A DNA stretch of 64,000 bases from Litoditis marina (GCA_964036275.1 OZ038437.1:16586090-16650089), one strand, 5' to 3'. Positions 34,693 to 46,733 are shown, counted from the first letter of the stretch. Notes: generated by a model from the sequence alone, not told the origin. Translations and numbers: made by a program.

Positions 34693-34800
34693 TAGTCACG
34701 TGAAGTCAGCATTCTAATAAGGAATCGTGCACTTTGTCATTGCATGTTTCTGAGTTCTGCCGTGTTTAACATCTTTCACGTGTTTGTGCGATTGACTAAC
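34693..34800 (-). repeat. 110-bp dispersed repeat, copy 4
   Basis: GATAGTCACGTGAAGTCAGC to GCGATTGACTAAC, upstream of the orphan receptor exon. Confidence 0.55.
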
Positions 34801-34900
34801 AGTATACTATTCTCGCAACTTCCGCTGTGAAATAACAATTCAAGTTTGCACAGTACCATAATATTTCTTTCAAAATGTATGTGAACTCGTATTTCAGTAG

Positions 34901-35545
34901 GTGTGCTACATTTCCATGGCGATTTAAATTGCAAAAGTTGTTTATTTATGAACTACGTACCTTCAACCTTCACCCAGAAAATTTGTAGTCTATTGGCCTG
35001 CAACTTTTGTAGCTTGCAAATTCACAACGAGAGAGTGTTTGAATTAGGGAGACGCAGACGGTCTTTCGATCTCAATCTTCTGCAGTTTTGTAGCGGCTGA
35101 TCCCACCTACCTCCCCAGTGAAAATGTTAGTGATCATTCCCATGAGAACGTTGGCCGGATGCCAATAAATTTATCAGGCTAATATTCACCACTTTCAAAC
35201 TTTCCAAAAGTTGTGAACTACTCCTCATCTTGTTAAATCAAGTGGGCATGATAGTTCTCAGACGAACTATGTTTCCCCAATCTATTTTTCTCCGAAATCG
35301 CTGTAAGACTATGTCAATAGAGCCATACACCTCAATGCTTTGTTCATTAGAGAACGTTTTCGAAATTGTTTTCCAGAGATGAACTTCTCACTACCGTCCA
35401 ACTATCCCTCTACATTTGTCATAATGATGCATTGCACTATCTTCACGTTACCGATATACGTGTTCAGTTTTTACTGTGTTGTGTACAAGTCACCGAAACT
35501 GATGACTATAACCTACAGACGATTGTTGTTAGTTTATCATTTTAA
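34901..35545 (+). pseudogene. Orphan promoter and exon 1 of the srh receptor
   Basis: 34.90-35.01 kb repeats the upstream block of receptor 1. Exon 1 (35379-35545) begins ATG behind TTCCAGAG and reads MNFSLPSNYPSTFVIMMHCT...LLLVYHF, but the donor TAGTGAGT of the two complete genes is changed to AAACGATT and no exon 2 follows before the next copy at 36.9 kb. A partial duplicate: either dead, or in principle an alternative first exon for receptor 2 if another donor is used. Confidence 0.65.
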
Positions 35546-35937
35546 ACGATTTGTCATAGTTAATCTCATTTTTTTCTGAAACTACTACAGTACCTATTAA
35601 AATTTCCAATGAGCTTTTTAAATCGTCGCCATAACATGCACGTTTTCAAAACAGACGGAGAGCTTTATTATCACACAGTTAAAGTCTCCGGAGAAACAAA
35701 CAGACTCTATTCATTTCTCCATTTCCACTACCCAAAAAGACCATTTCTTATTATTATGCTAACCTTTCAACTTAAATTTTCGCATTTCTCCGTTTTACGT
35801 GATAAGCTCTGTTCGATTCACGTCTGTTCGTATCTGTTCTAATTATGTTGGGTCAAACAAGTCGTTTTCGATCAACCACGCCCACTTCTTCAACTATTGA
35901 GACTGCTGTAGAATAACCAAACATTAACACACTTATC

Positions 35938-36131
35938 TATAGTGAGTGCCAAATTTATAAATTTCGGTTTCTCACCAGAATCGAACCTGCGAGCAAAAGA
36001 TTCGTAGTAGGGCGCTAACCACTGTATTAGAGCACAGAATTGGCAGGCTTTACAGACGATGACATGTGTGCGCACACAGCGAAAAGTGACATATACAGTA
36101 CCCTTCTGCCTTTCCGTTGACAACGACTATA
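35938..36131 (-). mobile_element. tRNA-like TATAGT element, copy 10
   Basis: TATAGTGAGTGCCAAATTTA to TTGACAACGACTATA. B box intact on the minus strand (GGTTCGATTC); two bases lost in the A-box region (CACTGTATTAGAG). Confidence 0.7.
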
Positions 36132-36189
36132 ATCATTTTTGCAGAGTTCATAATATTACTCTAGAAATGTAGATGAACTTGTATTTGAG

Positions 36190-36386
36190 TATAGTCGCCA
36201 TTTTCCCCATAAAGACAGCAGAGGGTTCAATTGATTGAGCGATGCGGGGCGAGCGGTCGTTGATTATCTGCCAGCAGTTGAAAGAGTGTGTAGATCAATG
36301 ATACGCAGACGAACTGGCGGCTCGCCAAACCCCGTCCCATACAAAATCGATGGTACGGTGTCCACAACGGTTTGACAAATCCTATA
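36190..36386. mobile_element. 197-bp TATAGTCGCCATTTT element, copy 1
   Basis: TATAGTCGCCATTTTCC...ACAAATCCTATA. Nearly identical to 38411-38607. The interior folds: GCGGGGCGAGCGGTCGTTGA opposes GAACTGGCGGCTCGCC..CCCCGTC. It contains GAGTGTGTAG...ATACGCAGAC. No A/B boxes. Confidence 0.75.
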
Positions 36387-36906
36387 GGTGTGCTACATTA
36401 CCATGGAGATTCAGTTTGCAAACATTGTGTATTCATTGACAATGTGTCGAAGTGCAGGACCCTAAAGTCGTAGCCAATCTGCCTGCACAGTTGTAGCTAT
36501 CAATCCACGATGATACAGTGTGTAGATGAAGAGACGCAGACTTTCTGCGGTTTTGATCTCAACGAAACAGCTTTTGTGTCTTCCCACTCCCATTCAAATT
36601 ACAAATGGCTGTTTGTGAGCGTTTCTGTTTGATATTTGTCCGAGTTCCATTAGAACTTACAAGCCGATTCTCACCATGTCGCTCTTTATCAAAAAAAATT
36701 AAATTACGAATGCTCCCCTTGTTGAAGATTGTTTGAAGCCAGTTTCAGAAAAATAAACCTTTGTTTCCTTATGAAAGACAGGTGTGATTGAGGATGAGAT
36801 CTATCTCGCTTTAACTTTTTCTTTTACTAACAAAGTGTTTCGTTCACACTTTTTAAAACTTGAGTAATAACTACAGGTTTTACAACTGTTTTCAGCATTT
36901 TTCAGG

Positions 36907-39900
36907 ATGAACTTCTCGCTAGCCTCCAACTATCCCTCTACATTTGTCATTATGATGCATTGCACTATCTTCACGTTTCCTATATACGTGTTCAGTTTTT
37001 ACTGTGTGATGTACAAGTCACCAAAACTGATGACTGTAGCCTATAAGCGACTTTTATTGGTGTACGTCTTCTAGTGAGTTTTCTTATAGGTAATATATTT
37101 TATATTTTCTCGCCAGTGCTATATTTTTCATATACACACGCTTGTTCATACTTGTAATGTTTATTATCAGATAACTTAGTCTTCGAACCATGAGAAATGT
37201 AAAACAATTTGGGTTTTTTTTAATTTTCGAGAGAAAGATAAAACACGTTGTCTTTCGATAAGTTTGCAGAAGCAGCATCACATCAGAGATGAGTTCACAC
37301 AAAACAACGTTAGGAAAACTGTAGTATGCTATAATATGTCAAAGAAAATGATTGTGTGGTCCAATCCCGCTGGCCCTTTAAACTGCAATCGAGAAACTGT
37401 TTTGCAGTTTGAAGGACTGAAGCGTTGGGATCGGTCCACACAATCGTCCTTCTTCGAGGTATTTTTGTTTTACAGTTCAAGTGCTCTGGACATAACATTT
37501 GGATCCTTGTTGACACCCGTATTACTGGTTCCAATAGTCGGTGGCTATGGCTGTGGGTTATTCACGTATCTCAACATTCCATTTGACGTCCAGTTGTACA
37601 TTGCAATGGCTTTCTACACTGGTGAGTCGGGTCGGAGATGATACGGAAAGTTGGAGAGACACTGTTGACTAGGGTTGTTCAGAAAAAAAAACTCGAAATT
37701 TCTAAAACTCGAAAAACTCGGAACTCGAAACACTCGAAATTTATAGAACTCGAAAAACTCGAAGTTTTTATCTCGATTAGCAACCCTACGGTTGACCCAT
37801 TAGTTTTTCATTTTTTGGTGTATACTAAACGTAAATTAAGTAGTCTGTTAGCATTCTAGTGAGGAATTGTGTATTTTGTCATTGCACGTTTATGAGTTCT
37901 GCTGTGTTTAACACGATTCACATGACTGTGAAGTTGAGAAAACGTTTAGCGTAAACACATAACTTCTAAAAAACGTGGGTGGTTGTGGAAAGGTGAAACA
38001 AAGTAGAGCAACTTTCCGAAAATCTATTTCAGAGAAACATTAATTGGTGGCAAAAACGGTGATACCAATTATTACACAATTCTAGGCGCCATATTTTCCG
38101 TCGTTCAATGTTTCCATTTTCGTTTCAACAATATTCTACCTATCGAAAGTTGGATGAAAGTCAAAGAAAAGTATATTGTTGTATTTTATATTGTTCTACA
38201 ATGTTTAACCACATTGGGATTCAGTTTCATCATTCATCATTTGCTTCAATTGGACCCGCAAGGAACGAGAGACAGACTGGCGCAGGTGGGACGAGTTATA
38301 ATGTGGATAATCCTATTTCTAGATTGTAGTTTGATCTTAAAAACAGCACAACTGCCGCTTATGGTACTCCAAAGCACTGCCATCAAACTACGAGAATATC
38401 GAAGCAAAAGTATAGTCGCCATTTTTCGCATAAAGACAGCAGAGGGTTCAATTGATTGAGCGATGCGGGGCGAGCGGTCGTTGATTATCTGCCAGCAGTT
38501 GAGAGAGTGTGTAGTTCAATGATACGCAGACGAACTGGCCGCTCGCAAAACCCCGTCCCATACAAAATCAATGGTACGGTGTCCACAACGGTTTGACAAA
38601 TCCTATACCAATGACCTCCCACCAAGTGGACTTTAGAAACTATGGAGTTTAAATAATTGTTTTCGAGAAAAACATAGATCTCACAAAACATTTATTAAGT
38701 TCACGGAATGCTGCGAACTTAAAACCGTGTTTTATGGAAAGACACTTTTCTTATTCGCCAACTCTCCCACATATTTTTCTGTGTTCAGGAATTTCCCGAG
38801 TTCGAACTAGAACTAAACTTCTATCGAAGCATCGCACTCGACGTGAAACACCCATTAATGGTATTCTTGTTGTATTTTGCGACGTTCAATGTGACAACCT
38901 TAGTGGGAATCATCATATTCTGGATATTTTACACATTTCACATAATGGATCGACGGAAGAATGAAATGTCCAGCAAAACACTTAGCATGAAGAGACATTT
39001 TTTGATAGCGCTCATAGTTCAGGTACTATTTTTCAATAAAAAACCAGTTTAGTCCATTTACGGAAATGTTGGTGTTCGGGAGTTAACCGCAACAAACCAC
39101 CACTTTTCGAAGTAGCTCTCATACAATTGACCGCAAAATCTAACGTTTTGTCGAATTTTGCTAAAATAACCTTGATGAATGTGAAGTTTCAATTATCTTA
39201 TTCAAGATTTTAGGCTCTTGCTCACGTGGTAATACTTGGTGGTACTGGCGTTGTACTCTACGGACAGTTCCATCTAAAAATTGTCAACCGAGGTTAGTTT
39301 CCCAGAAAATGTAAGACACACGTGCAGTTCACGTGATTGTGAGCGCGAGAACATGTGACTGAATATCGTAGTTTGATCTGTGCGCACAACAGAGATCGGT
39401 AGTCACGGCTGAAAACACTTCATCATAAAACTACAAACACAGCAGTCAGCAAATAACATGCAGTTTAAAACATCCTGGAAGTGCATCCACTTCCGATCTT
39501 AAACTAGGACATGAACTAGAAAGCAGGACGATTATGTGGACCAATCTCATGTCAACGGTCCTTTAAACTGCAATTCAAAACTGTATTGCGGTTTAAAGGA
39601 CAAAAGCGTTGCGATTGGACCACATAATCGTCCTTCTTTAAACGAAAATTCTAGCAAAACAGTGGTATTATCAGTTTTTTTCTAGAAGTCACGAATGCTG
39701 CTATTTTCGTGCTCTCTCTACATGGTTCCGTCGTTCTGGTGGTTCAGTTGGTGATCACTCGACCGTACAGAAAATTCTGCCTTCATTGTTTGAAGAGGTT
39801 AACTTTTTTTATTATTTGAGAGACTTTCACCGTAAAATTTTCACTTGACAGATCATAAAACATCGAAAAACAGCAATCAGATTGTGCATAGCATGTAACT

Positions 39901-40202
39901 GCCACGTACGTATGGGAGGCAATATTTTTGAAAAACGGAGGCTAAGGTTATCTGGAATGGTTGCTCAGCGGATAATTAGTTTGGTCCACTTCGTCACCTA
40001 AGCTCTTGCCGTACATTGCCGACACCACAACACTCTTCGGGAAGGTTTCAAGGAAACCTTCGATAATTTTCGTTTCTTCAGAATCCGACATCCAACGATG
40101 ATAATGAATGATAGTTCTACTGGCGTCTCTGTTTTTCACTCAACTCAAATACAGACGCCCCATCGAAACAACAGTATCATGGCCATGGGACACAGGGCTT
40201 AG
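36907..40202 (+). CDS. Srh-type seven-transmembrane chemoreceptor 2
   Basis: Seven exons, 352 aa: 36907-37073, 37476-37621, 38086-38285, 38789-39022, 39214-39292, 39686-39797, 40082-40202. Each has exactly the length of its counterpart in receptor 1. The ATG is one base behind TTTTTCAG (trans-splice type). Starts MNFSLASNYPSTFVIMMHCT; then SSALDITFGSLLTP, GGYGCGLFTYLNIPFDVQLY, LSMKRHFLIALIVQ, HGSVVLVVQLVITRPYRKFC, ending MAMGHRA. AATAAA occurs at 40248. An intact tandem paralogue of receptor 1, differing mainly in TM4-TM5; presumably an olfactory or gustatory receptor with unknown ligand. Introns carry a 110-bp repeat copy, an ACTCGAAA-rich stretch and one 197-bp element. Confidence 0.87.
37667..37795. 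repeat. Degenerate ACTCGAAA-word array
   Basis: Repeated AACTCGAAA / AAACTCGG words ending in CTCGATTAGCAACCCTA. Similar stretches at 30.59-30.66 kb and 55.52-55.65 kb end CTCGATTAACAACCCTA. In intron 2 of receptor 2. Confidence 0.6.
37842..37938 (-). repeat. 110-bp dispersed repeat, copy 5
   Basis: TCTGTTAGCATTCTAGTGAG to CATGACTGTGAAGTTGAG, in intron 2 of receptor 2. Confidence 0.55.
38411..38607. mobile_element. 197-bp TATAGTCGCCATTTT element, copy 2
   Basis: In intron 3 of receptor 2; differs from copy 1 at only a few positions, so a recent mover or a recent gene-conversion product. Confidence 0.75.
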
Positions 40203-40546
40203 ATATTGATCAAGGAAGAAAAATAGAAAACATATCCCAAAACATGAAATAAAACATTTATATTCGTTAAATTCTCTATCCACACAATGTTATGGACATT
40301 TCTGTCATTATTCTCATTTTGTTAATTGCTACAATTTCTATTCAAATTCAGCATACTTTTACCTATATTGTTTTTATGTGGTTTGAAATGGAACACCACT
40401 TTGATAAGGAAAAGCCGACTATTTTATCAGTTGGCAACGCCCAGCTCACCAATTATTGCACACTATCACCATCACTGGCGTCGTTTGATCCTATTAGAAC
40501 TTTTTCTATGATTTGAATTTATGAGGCTTAAATCTACAAGTGACAT

Positions 40547-41004
40547 TTAAAGAAACCGTTTCTCTATAATTTGAGTTTCACGAAAAATTTAAAAAGCTCA
40601 CAAAAGTTTCTTATTGTCTTCTCATAGACCATGAAAAAACTTTCTGATTGAAAATTTGTAAAATTTGCATAAGATCAAGTAATAAAGAACAGGACATGAA
40701 CATTTTCACTGTGACGCAACTTGACTTGGCTCATTTACATCCAGATTTATTTTCATTTTGTAGTCTCTAATTGTGTATTCGTATGTGATAGAGGGTATTA
40801 AAACTATTTTTGCACTTCTAAAGGCAATTTTGAGAATACCCCGTACGCAACCCCCCTATCGGTGTCATTACGTAAGCCGCTTTTCTGAGAAAACGAAGCA
40901 AGATAGTGATATAAAAGTATATGTTTTTGATAACGGTTTTTCATTTGCCATAGGGTCAGATTGTTAACTCAGACGTCAAAATTAAAGCGGGACGGATTCT
41001 TTAA
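40547..41004. mobile_element. TTAAAGAAWCCGT-ended element, copy 1
   Basis: TTAAAGAAACCGTTTC at the left and GACGGATTCTTTAA at the right, 458 bp. The same element in opposite orientation is at 62199-62655. Two overlapping open frames are short and not conserved as protein. Confidence 0.7.
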
Positions 41005-41071
41005 GAGAAGTTTCAGGTTTCTTATGCACTCAACCAGATATTGTCACGTTTTCAGATGCATATACCACTTT

Positions 41072-41090
41072 GTTTGACATAGATTCAAGC
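41072..41090 (+). other. Hairpin exon copy J
   Basis: GTTTGA-CATAGAT-TCAAGC, 16 nt after GTTTTCAG. Six pairs with one G-T. First copy of the second cluster. Confidence 0.55.
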
Positions 41091-42195
41091 AGAAAAAGTA
41101 TTGGATTCAGGAGTCAGACTTCCAAGATAATCATATGGTTTGTTTTACAACTACTGTTGATTGTGTATATTTCAACCAAACACACATCAGATATTTGCAT
41201 TGTTTTTTCATAAATGTGAATCAGTAGTTTTACTGAATTGTTCCCAATGTCTCTTCACAGTCAATCTCGCTTAGATTATTTAGATTGAACAAAATGAAAT
41301 AAACTGGTATAAATTTAATATAAATGAATAAATGAACCATAACTAATGAATACCAAGTTAATTATTGGTTAAGTTGAAGTTCCCCATTTCGGCCTCCGCG
41401 CTTGTGCGTTCCGGATCTTATGAAACTTCTCTGACGCTTCCATGTACTCTGCGCTCAAACATCCGAACTTTATTACGTCGAATAAGTTCAGTTCCCGTGT
41501 ATGTGCAATCATATTTTGAAACTCATACTAGTTAGTAGCGGATGAGCGAACACGTACAAAATACTTCCCTCTCAAAATTCCCAAATTGCACAATGGACAT
41601 TTTGTATTCAGTTTTGTGTACTCTCAAGCAGGGGGTTCAACGTTAGGTCTCACCCTGAACGAAATATTTCAATCAATAATCAAAAATGCCATTTCTGTTT
41701 ACAGAAGTATGGATGGTTGATGTCAGATCTTTCATTGTGATAGAAGGTATTTTTAGAGAATGTTTTACTTAACGCGAATTTTCAAATTCGTAGTTGAACT
41801 TCTTCTTCTGTGCGACATAAAGTGCAGACTGAACAAATTGTTTTACCGTCCTGTGTGTAACTGAGATTTTGATGCACATATGACTTTATCAGTAAAAAAC
41901 CATTATAAGTTGATATACATTTTGAGCCTTGATGTGTTTTTGAACTCACAGTTCGAATAGATAATTTCTGGGCAGACGTGCATAACGCAGGCCGAACTTG
42001 GCAAACTATTACGAAGCTTTCAAAATAAACGTAGCTGTTCGACTGATGAGAAGTGGCAAATAGTGGCAATCGACTGATGAGAAATGTGAAAGTGCTAAGT
42101 ACCGACTGAAAGGGATTGTAGTGAAGGTGAGTAAGACAATATTTCAACAAAGAACTGCCTTTCGGGGTCAACCTTACAGAGCTCAACTGCAACAA

Positions 42196-42452
42196 GACAA
42201 TTGCAAAGATGCTTTTTCCTCAGTCATTACATTGACCGGAACCTTAAATGACATCTTGCAGAAGAAGGTTCATCATTATTTCATAACACAAAAAATGGCT
42301 AGATCGTGAAAGTTATAGAACGGCTCAGATGTCCAGGAAACGTGTGTGAACGACGCCAATTTTTCAGGCTGGTTCTACTTCAGTGAACAAAAACAGTAGA
42401 AACGTTCAAGAACTTCGCAAAAAAACACACTGCTCTACAAAATGAACAATTG
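42196..42452 (+). pseudogene. Relics of second-cluster exons
   Basis: 42196-42251 reads RQLQRCFFLSHYIDRNLK then stop, matching the terminal exon at 46.2 kb. 42368-42452 (after TTTTTCAG) matches the 46.4 kb exon but lost one A of a run, so the frame stops soon after WFYFSSEQK. Confidence 0.4.
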
Positions 42453-43044
42453 GTGAAGACATTGGTAACACACTCTTCTAGCAACCAGGATTGAACCACA
42501 TGCGTCTAGGCTGAACACGGTAGGAGAATACATTACGAGGGTTCGCAGGTTTTTTCACAAAATCACAAATCTGGTCCTCATAATTATTACTTTAGTTTTA
42601 TTCTTATGATTATTTATTCAACATTTCAGTCGAGAAGCTTTCGTACAGATATTTTACGAACACATTGTCTACTACGGAGCTGAAAGTGTGTAAAATATAC
42701 CGTATTGAAACTTGGAATCGCCATACTACGATCCAATCAAACGGACTCCGACATTTCGTTCACAGAACATTATGAAAAGGTTAGTTTCAGTTATTTCTTC
42801 TCTCTTCACTTAACCAGATTGAGAAAAATTAAACTTACTTGCAAAATAATATCTTTGTTCGGTGGTATTCAGTACGTTTATTGGTTAGTAAACTAGTTCT
42901 AATTCCGATTTCCATGCGGAAAAGATGATTTTCAAGTGATTATTTGGTTTCCAAACACATTTTCTGACTTTTGTGAGTTGATTCAGAAATTTTGTCTTCT
43001 GTATTCGAATAGTTTACTGTTTCAGGTGCATAAATCACCAACGG

Positions 43045-43063
43045 ATTCGTCATAAACTCGAGC
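43045..43063 (+). other. Hairpin exon copy K
   Basis: ATTCGT-CATAAAC-TCGAGC, 19 nt after TTTCAG; four pairs left. The exon 43026-43098 begins GTGCATAAATCACCAACG and ends with ATG A directly before GTGAGT. Confidence 0.45.
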
Positions 43064-43846
43064 AACTTCCATTTATCTGAAAAACGAGCCAACCATGAGT
43101 GAGTTGCGTTTACCAGCTTTTGTTTCTCTCTGTCAACTCATTTCGAACTGAAATGAACTGGAAACTAGTCCAACACTCCGTTTGAAATTAGGTTATTGAA
43201 GGCGAAAGCAAAACTCGTCTCGGAAGTTTGACTTTTCGACTTTCGAAAATCGTTATTTTGAACTCAAAACCTTTGATGTTATCTGGTCAACTTTTGCAAA
43301 CCGATTGTTTGGTTTCAACATCGAAATTTCAAACCGATTTAGTTTGGATCAAATTGTAAGAATCGTTTAGGGTTCAATGTCTGTTTGACGAACCACTCAA
43401 GAAGTCTATAATGATACCATAACAACAAACATACAAGTCACATACCTACATAGGGACCCCGGGCGATCATGAAAGAAGATAAACGGAGTCTTGAGACGAC
43501 CAAGGTAGATTTATATTTACTGCTTATCACACGCTTTCTATCTACGCCCTCGCTTCAAATGGACGTATATTCCTTTTGGAGATAATAGCTAGAAACTACG
43601 ATTTATGAGAACTTCCAGCACCTATAGTGAATACTATAATTGAAGATAGGAGAAACTTTATAGTATCAATCCAGTTCCCATCACTCATATTTAATTACAT
43701 AACGCTTCTGTTAATCTGTACGACAACGCTATACTCGCTAAATAAAATACAACTAAGGACAACAAGGGGTGGATTAGTTTAGCGGTTCAGGAAACGTGTG
43801 TGAACTTATTTTCCACTAAGAGAAAGCAACGATAATTGAAAATCAG

Positions 43847-43944
43847 TTCCAAGGAGATAAAAGCATCGAGACGGTCAAGAACGTCGCCCCCACACGATCG
43901 AAACCAACGGACTTCGACGATTCATACAACAGAATGAACAATAG
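43847..43944 (+). CDS. Possible exon of the second-cluster family
   Basis: After AAATCAG the exon is open: FQGDKSIETVKNVAPTRSKP..., ending NRMNN and AG|GTGAG. Relatives at 45442-45567 and 46433-46547 share ETVKNVA/ETFKNFA and a terminal RMNK/RMNN. The conserved spacing and phase suggest a coding exon that joins the following hairpin exon (which would add CINHQ...). No known domain. Confidence 0.35.
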
Positions 43945-43976
43945 GTGAGAAAAATAATACCAATGCAGTTATGGTG

Positions 43977-44090
43977 TAGTCAATTGCAGTCACGTGAAAC
44001 ATGTTAAACACAGCAGAACTCATTAACGTGCGACTAAAAAGAGCACAATACCTCATTAGAATGCCAACTTTATGGGACTATTCATGTAAC
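43977..44090 (+). repeat. 110-bp dispersed repeat, copy 6
   Basis: TAGTCAATTGCAGTCACGTG and AACATGTTAAACACAGCAGA. Confidence 0.6.
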
Positions 44091-44369
44091 TTCTAGTATA
44101 TAATTCATTTAGAACATGATCAGATTCAAAATTGACCAAACTCAATTCAAGATGTATCCTATGTGAATGTTATTGCGTTTCATCTGTTGATCACTACGTT
44201 TCATTGGATCGTTTTCTGCGAGCATTACGTCTGTGCCCTCTACTCATGACACGCCATTTTCTGCTAGCAGGCTATCTTCTAAACTCATTTCACGTTTCTG
44301 TTATTTGATTTAGGAATTTGTCCTGCGTTTTTTGATAACTCAATGTTTCAGGTGTATAAATCACCAATG

Positions 44370-44388
44370 ATTCGACGTAGTTTCGAAC
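44370..44388 (+). other. Hairpin exon copy L
   Basis: ATTCGA-CGTAGTT-TCGAAC, 18 nt after TGTTTCAG; five Watson-Crick pairs. The exon ends ACCATGA|GTAAGT. Confidence 0.45.
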
Positions 44389-45441
44389 CACTTCATTTCA
44401 TCTGAACGACAAGCTAACCATGAGTAAGTTCGTTTATCAGTTTTTGTTTTGTTCTGACCAGTTTTGGAATCCACAGTGAGCTAAAACACTATTTTTCCTG
44501 GTCTCTAAGTTATTAAAGTCGAACTTAAAACTCAGAAAACTCGATATTCTCCAAAATATCGAGTTTTCGAGGAAAAACTGGGAAGTCCAACTCTTGCTCC
44601 TCAACTAGAAAACTCTAAATCACCGAATATTTGCTGGCCGGAGAGCTTTTTATGAACCCTCATTTTCGTGCTGGTGATTCATATTCATTGGTTAACAACT
44701 TGGTCAACGTTTTTCAGCGATATTCTCGTTAACATTTTCAAATCGAATGGTTCGATTCTGAATCGAAATTTTCAAACAAATCAATCAAAAACAAGTGAGC
44801 TGTATCACTTGTTTTTAGGATTCATTTGTAAACCTGACGAGTTACCACGTATGACTGCTAACTGCAAGATGAAATAATTACGTCTATATCACGAGAAAAC
44901 GGGAGTCGAGGCAATCAAGATTTACTAGGTTTACATATGCTTTTTTTCTACACTTTCATCGATCTATGGGAACTTCCAGCACCTTAAATCGATAAAGTTA
45001 AGGGACGGAAGAATGCAGAGTTTCTTTAGATACCCAGAGTTACATAAATATAAAGTTACGCGGTTCAAAACAGACTTAAACATACGAACTTTATGAAAAC
45101 TATTTTTGTTAGTTTGGATTTTTTAAAAAATGGTATATATCAGTTTCTCTTAAGCAGACCTTTCATAAAAGTTTTCCTTTACGAGTTAAGGAAACGAGAC
45201 ACTTGATAGTACGATTTTCAGTTATCTTCACTCATATTTAATAACGTAACGCTCCAGTTGATCACGCTATACTCGATATATTAATTACTACTAAGGACAA
45301 AAAAAGTGGTAGAACCATTTTGCGGTTCAAGAAACATCAAAGTATGAAAAAACTAGAAAATTTAAAATTATTATTCGAAAATACGATGCTTGTCTAAACA
45401 ATCTTAACTAATTACATGGGTGAACGTCGCCTATTTTTCAG

Positions 45442-45567
45442 AAGGCTACTGTAACGCGAAAGACCACTTCAGGGAAAATAAATCTGTAGAAACGGTGAAG
45501 AACGTTGCTACTATACGATCCAAACCAACAGTTTTTCATGGATTCATATGGCACTTTGAGAAAAAAG
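45442..45567 (+). CDS. Possible exon of the second-cluster family
   Basis: After TTTTTCAG: GYCNAKDHFRENKSVETVKN..., ending FEKK and G|GTAATT. Paralogous to 43847-43944 and 46433-46547. The tail after RSKPT differs from both, so one of the copies has shifted frame. Confidence 0.35.
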
Positions 45568-45834
45568 GTAATTTCAGTCATTGCTCTTTGCTTCACATAG
45601 TCAGAATGAGAAAATCTGGAACCTAATCCAAAGTAACATTGTTCTCTGTTATTGAGTTTTTCATTGGTTAGAAAATTATATATCTTTACGAGTTTTCTGA
45701 AGATAAGCCCTGATTTTCCAGACTTTTCAATTGATCACTCTGTACTCTCTGCACTAGAGGTTTCTTCTAAGCACTTTTTTCATGAGATTATCTAGAAATG
45801 TTGAATTTCATATTCCTATAGTTTACTGTTTCAG

Positions 45835-46312
45835 GTGCATAAATCACCAACGGGTTCTACACGAATTCGAACCTCACCATTTTTTTTATTGGATAAAAAG
45901 CCTACCATGAGTGAGTTTCATCAGCTTTCATGTTGTTTAGATCACTCATTCTAAGCTGAAGTGAACTCGGAATTCAAAAACAGTGAGTGAGATTGCTGCT
46001 GTCGACACACTTATTCCGGTGTGTTCTGTAATCTACGGTGAACTAGTAAGAAAAACGTTTTGCCCTTTTTGTGGCATCACCACTAAAGTTTTCCTCTTTA
46101 TATTTTTCCCTTTTTCCATTTTTTGAGAGCTCGCACAAATCAATCCGTTGTTGGGCCTTGACTTTTTGATAAATCATTTCATGTTTTCAGCTTATCTTGA
46201 AACCGTTGCAAATGATCAACGGAGCTTTGCCTGCATTTCTGTGTGCCCAGGGACAAGACAATTGAAAAGATGCTCCTTCCTCAGCCATTTCATTGACCGG
46301 AACCTTGAATAA
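45835..46312 (+). CDS. Possible two-exon micro-ORF with start codon at the exon edge
   Basis: Exon 45835-45910 ends ACC ATG A just before GTGAGT. Joined to 46191-46312 (after GTTTTCAG) it gives a 41-codon frame: MTYLETVANDQRSFACISVC, continuing to FLSHFIDRNLE and TAA. The terminal exon has a relic copy at 42.2 kb, so it is a real repeated unit. The same first exon also reads CINHQRVLHEFEP in another frame if joined to an upstream exon, so the true frame is undecided. Confidence 0.35.
45854..45872 (+). other. Hairpin exon copy M
   Basis: GTTCTA-CACGAAT-TCGAAC, 19 nt after GTTTCAG, with an extra G-C pair outside and one T/C mismatch. The loop sequence differs most in this copy while the stem is kept. 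Confidence 0.45.
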
Positions 46313-46432
46313 AATTATGCAGAAAAGGGTAAATCACTATTTCAACAAAAAATAGCTGGATTGATGGATCGTGAAAGTTATAAAATGCCTCAGATGTTTA
46401 GGAAACGTGTGTGAAGGACGCCAAAATTTCAG

Positions 46433-46547
46433 TCTGGTTCCACTTCTACTCCAGTGAACAAAAAACAGTAGAAACGTTCAAGAACTTCGCAAAAGTAAAG
46501 ACAAATCCAAATATCTCCTACACATTGCCCTACAGAATGAACAAATG
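46433..46547 (+). CDS. Possible exon of the second-cluster family
   Basis: After AATTTCAG: WFHFYSSEQKTVETFKNFAK, ending YRMNK and TG|GTGAGG. Open throughout; the 42.4 kb copy has a frameshift. Confidence 0.35.
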
Positions 46548-46733
46548 GTGAGGACATTGGTAACACACTTGTTATAGCTCATTTCAAACATGATCAGATT
46601 CCAAAATTCCCCAAACTCGATTCGAAAATATCGTATGTGGGCGCTATTACGTTCTATTTTTGTGGTTAATGATTTTTCATTTCGAATTTTCTGAAGATAG
46701 AATAAGGCGACTTTTTCTTTTATTTATTCGGTA

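Noticed and set aside
43010..43050. 21U-RNA (piRNA) promoter, because CTGTTTCA occurs upstream of hairpin exons
   Set aside because: In these copies the word is also simply the splice acceptor (TGTTTCAG), most copies lack it, and the required downstream spacing cannot be judged by eye.
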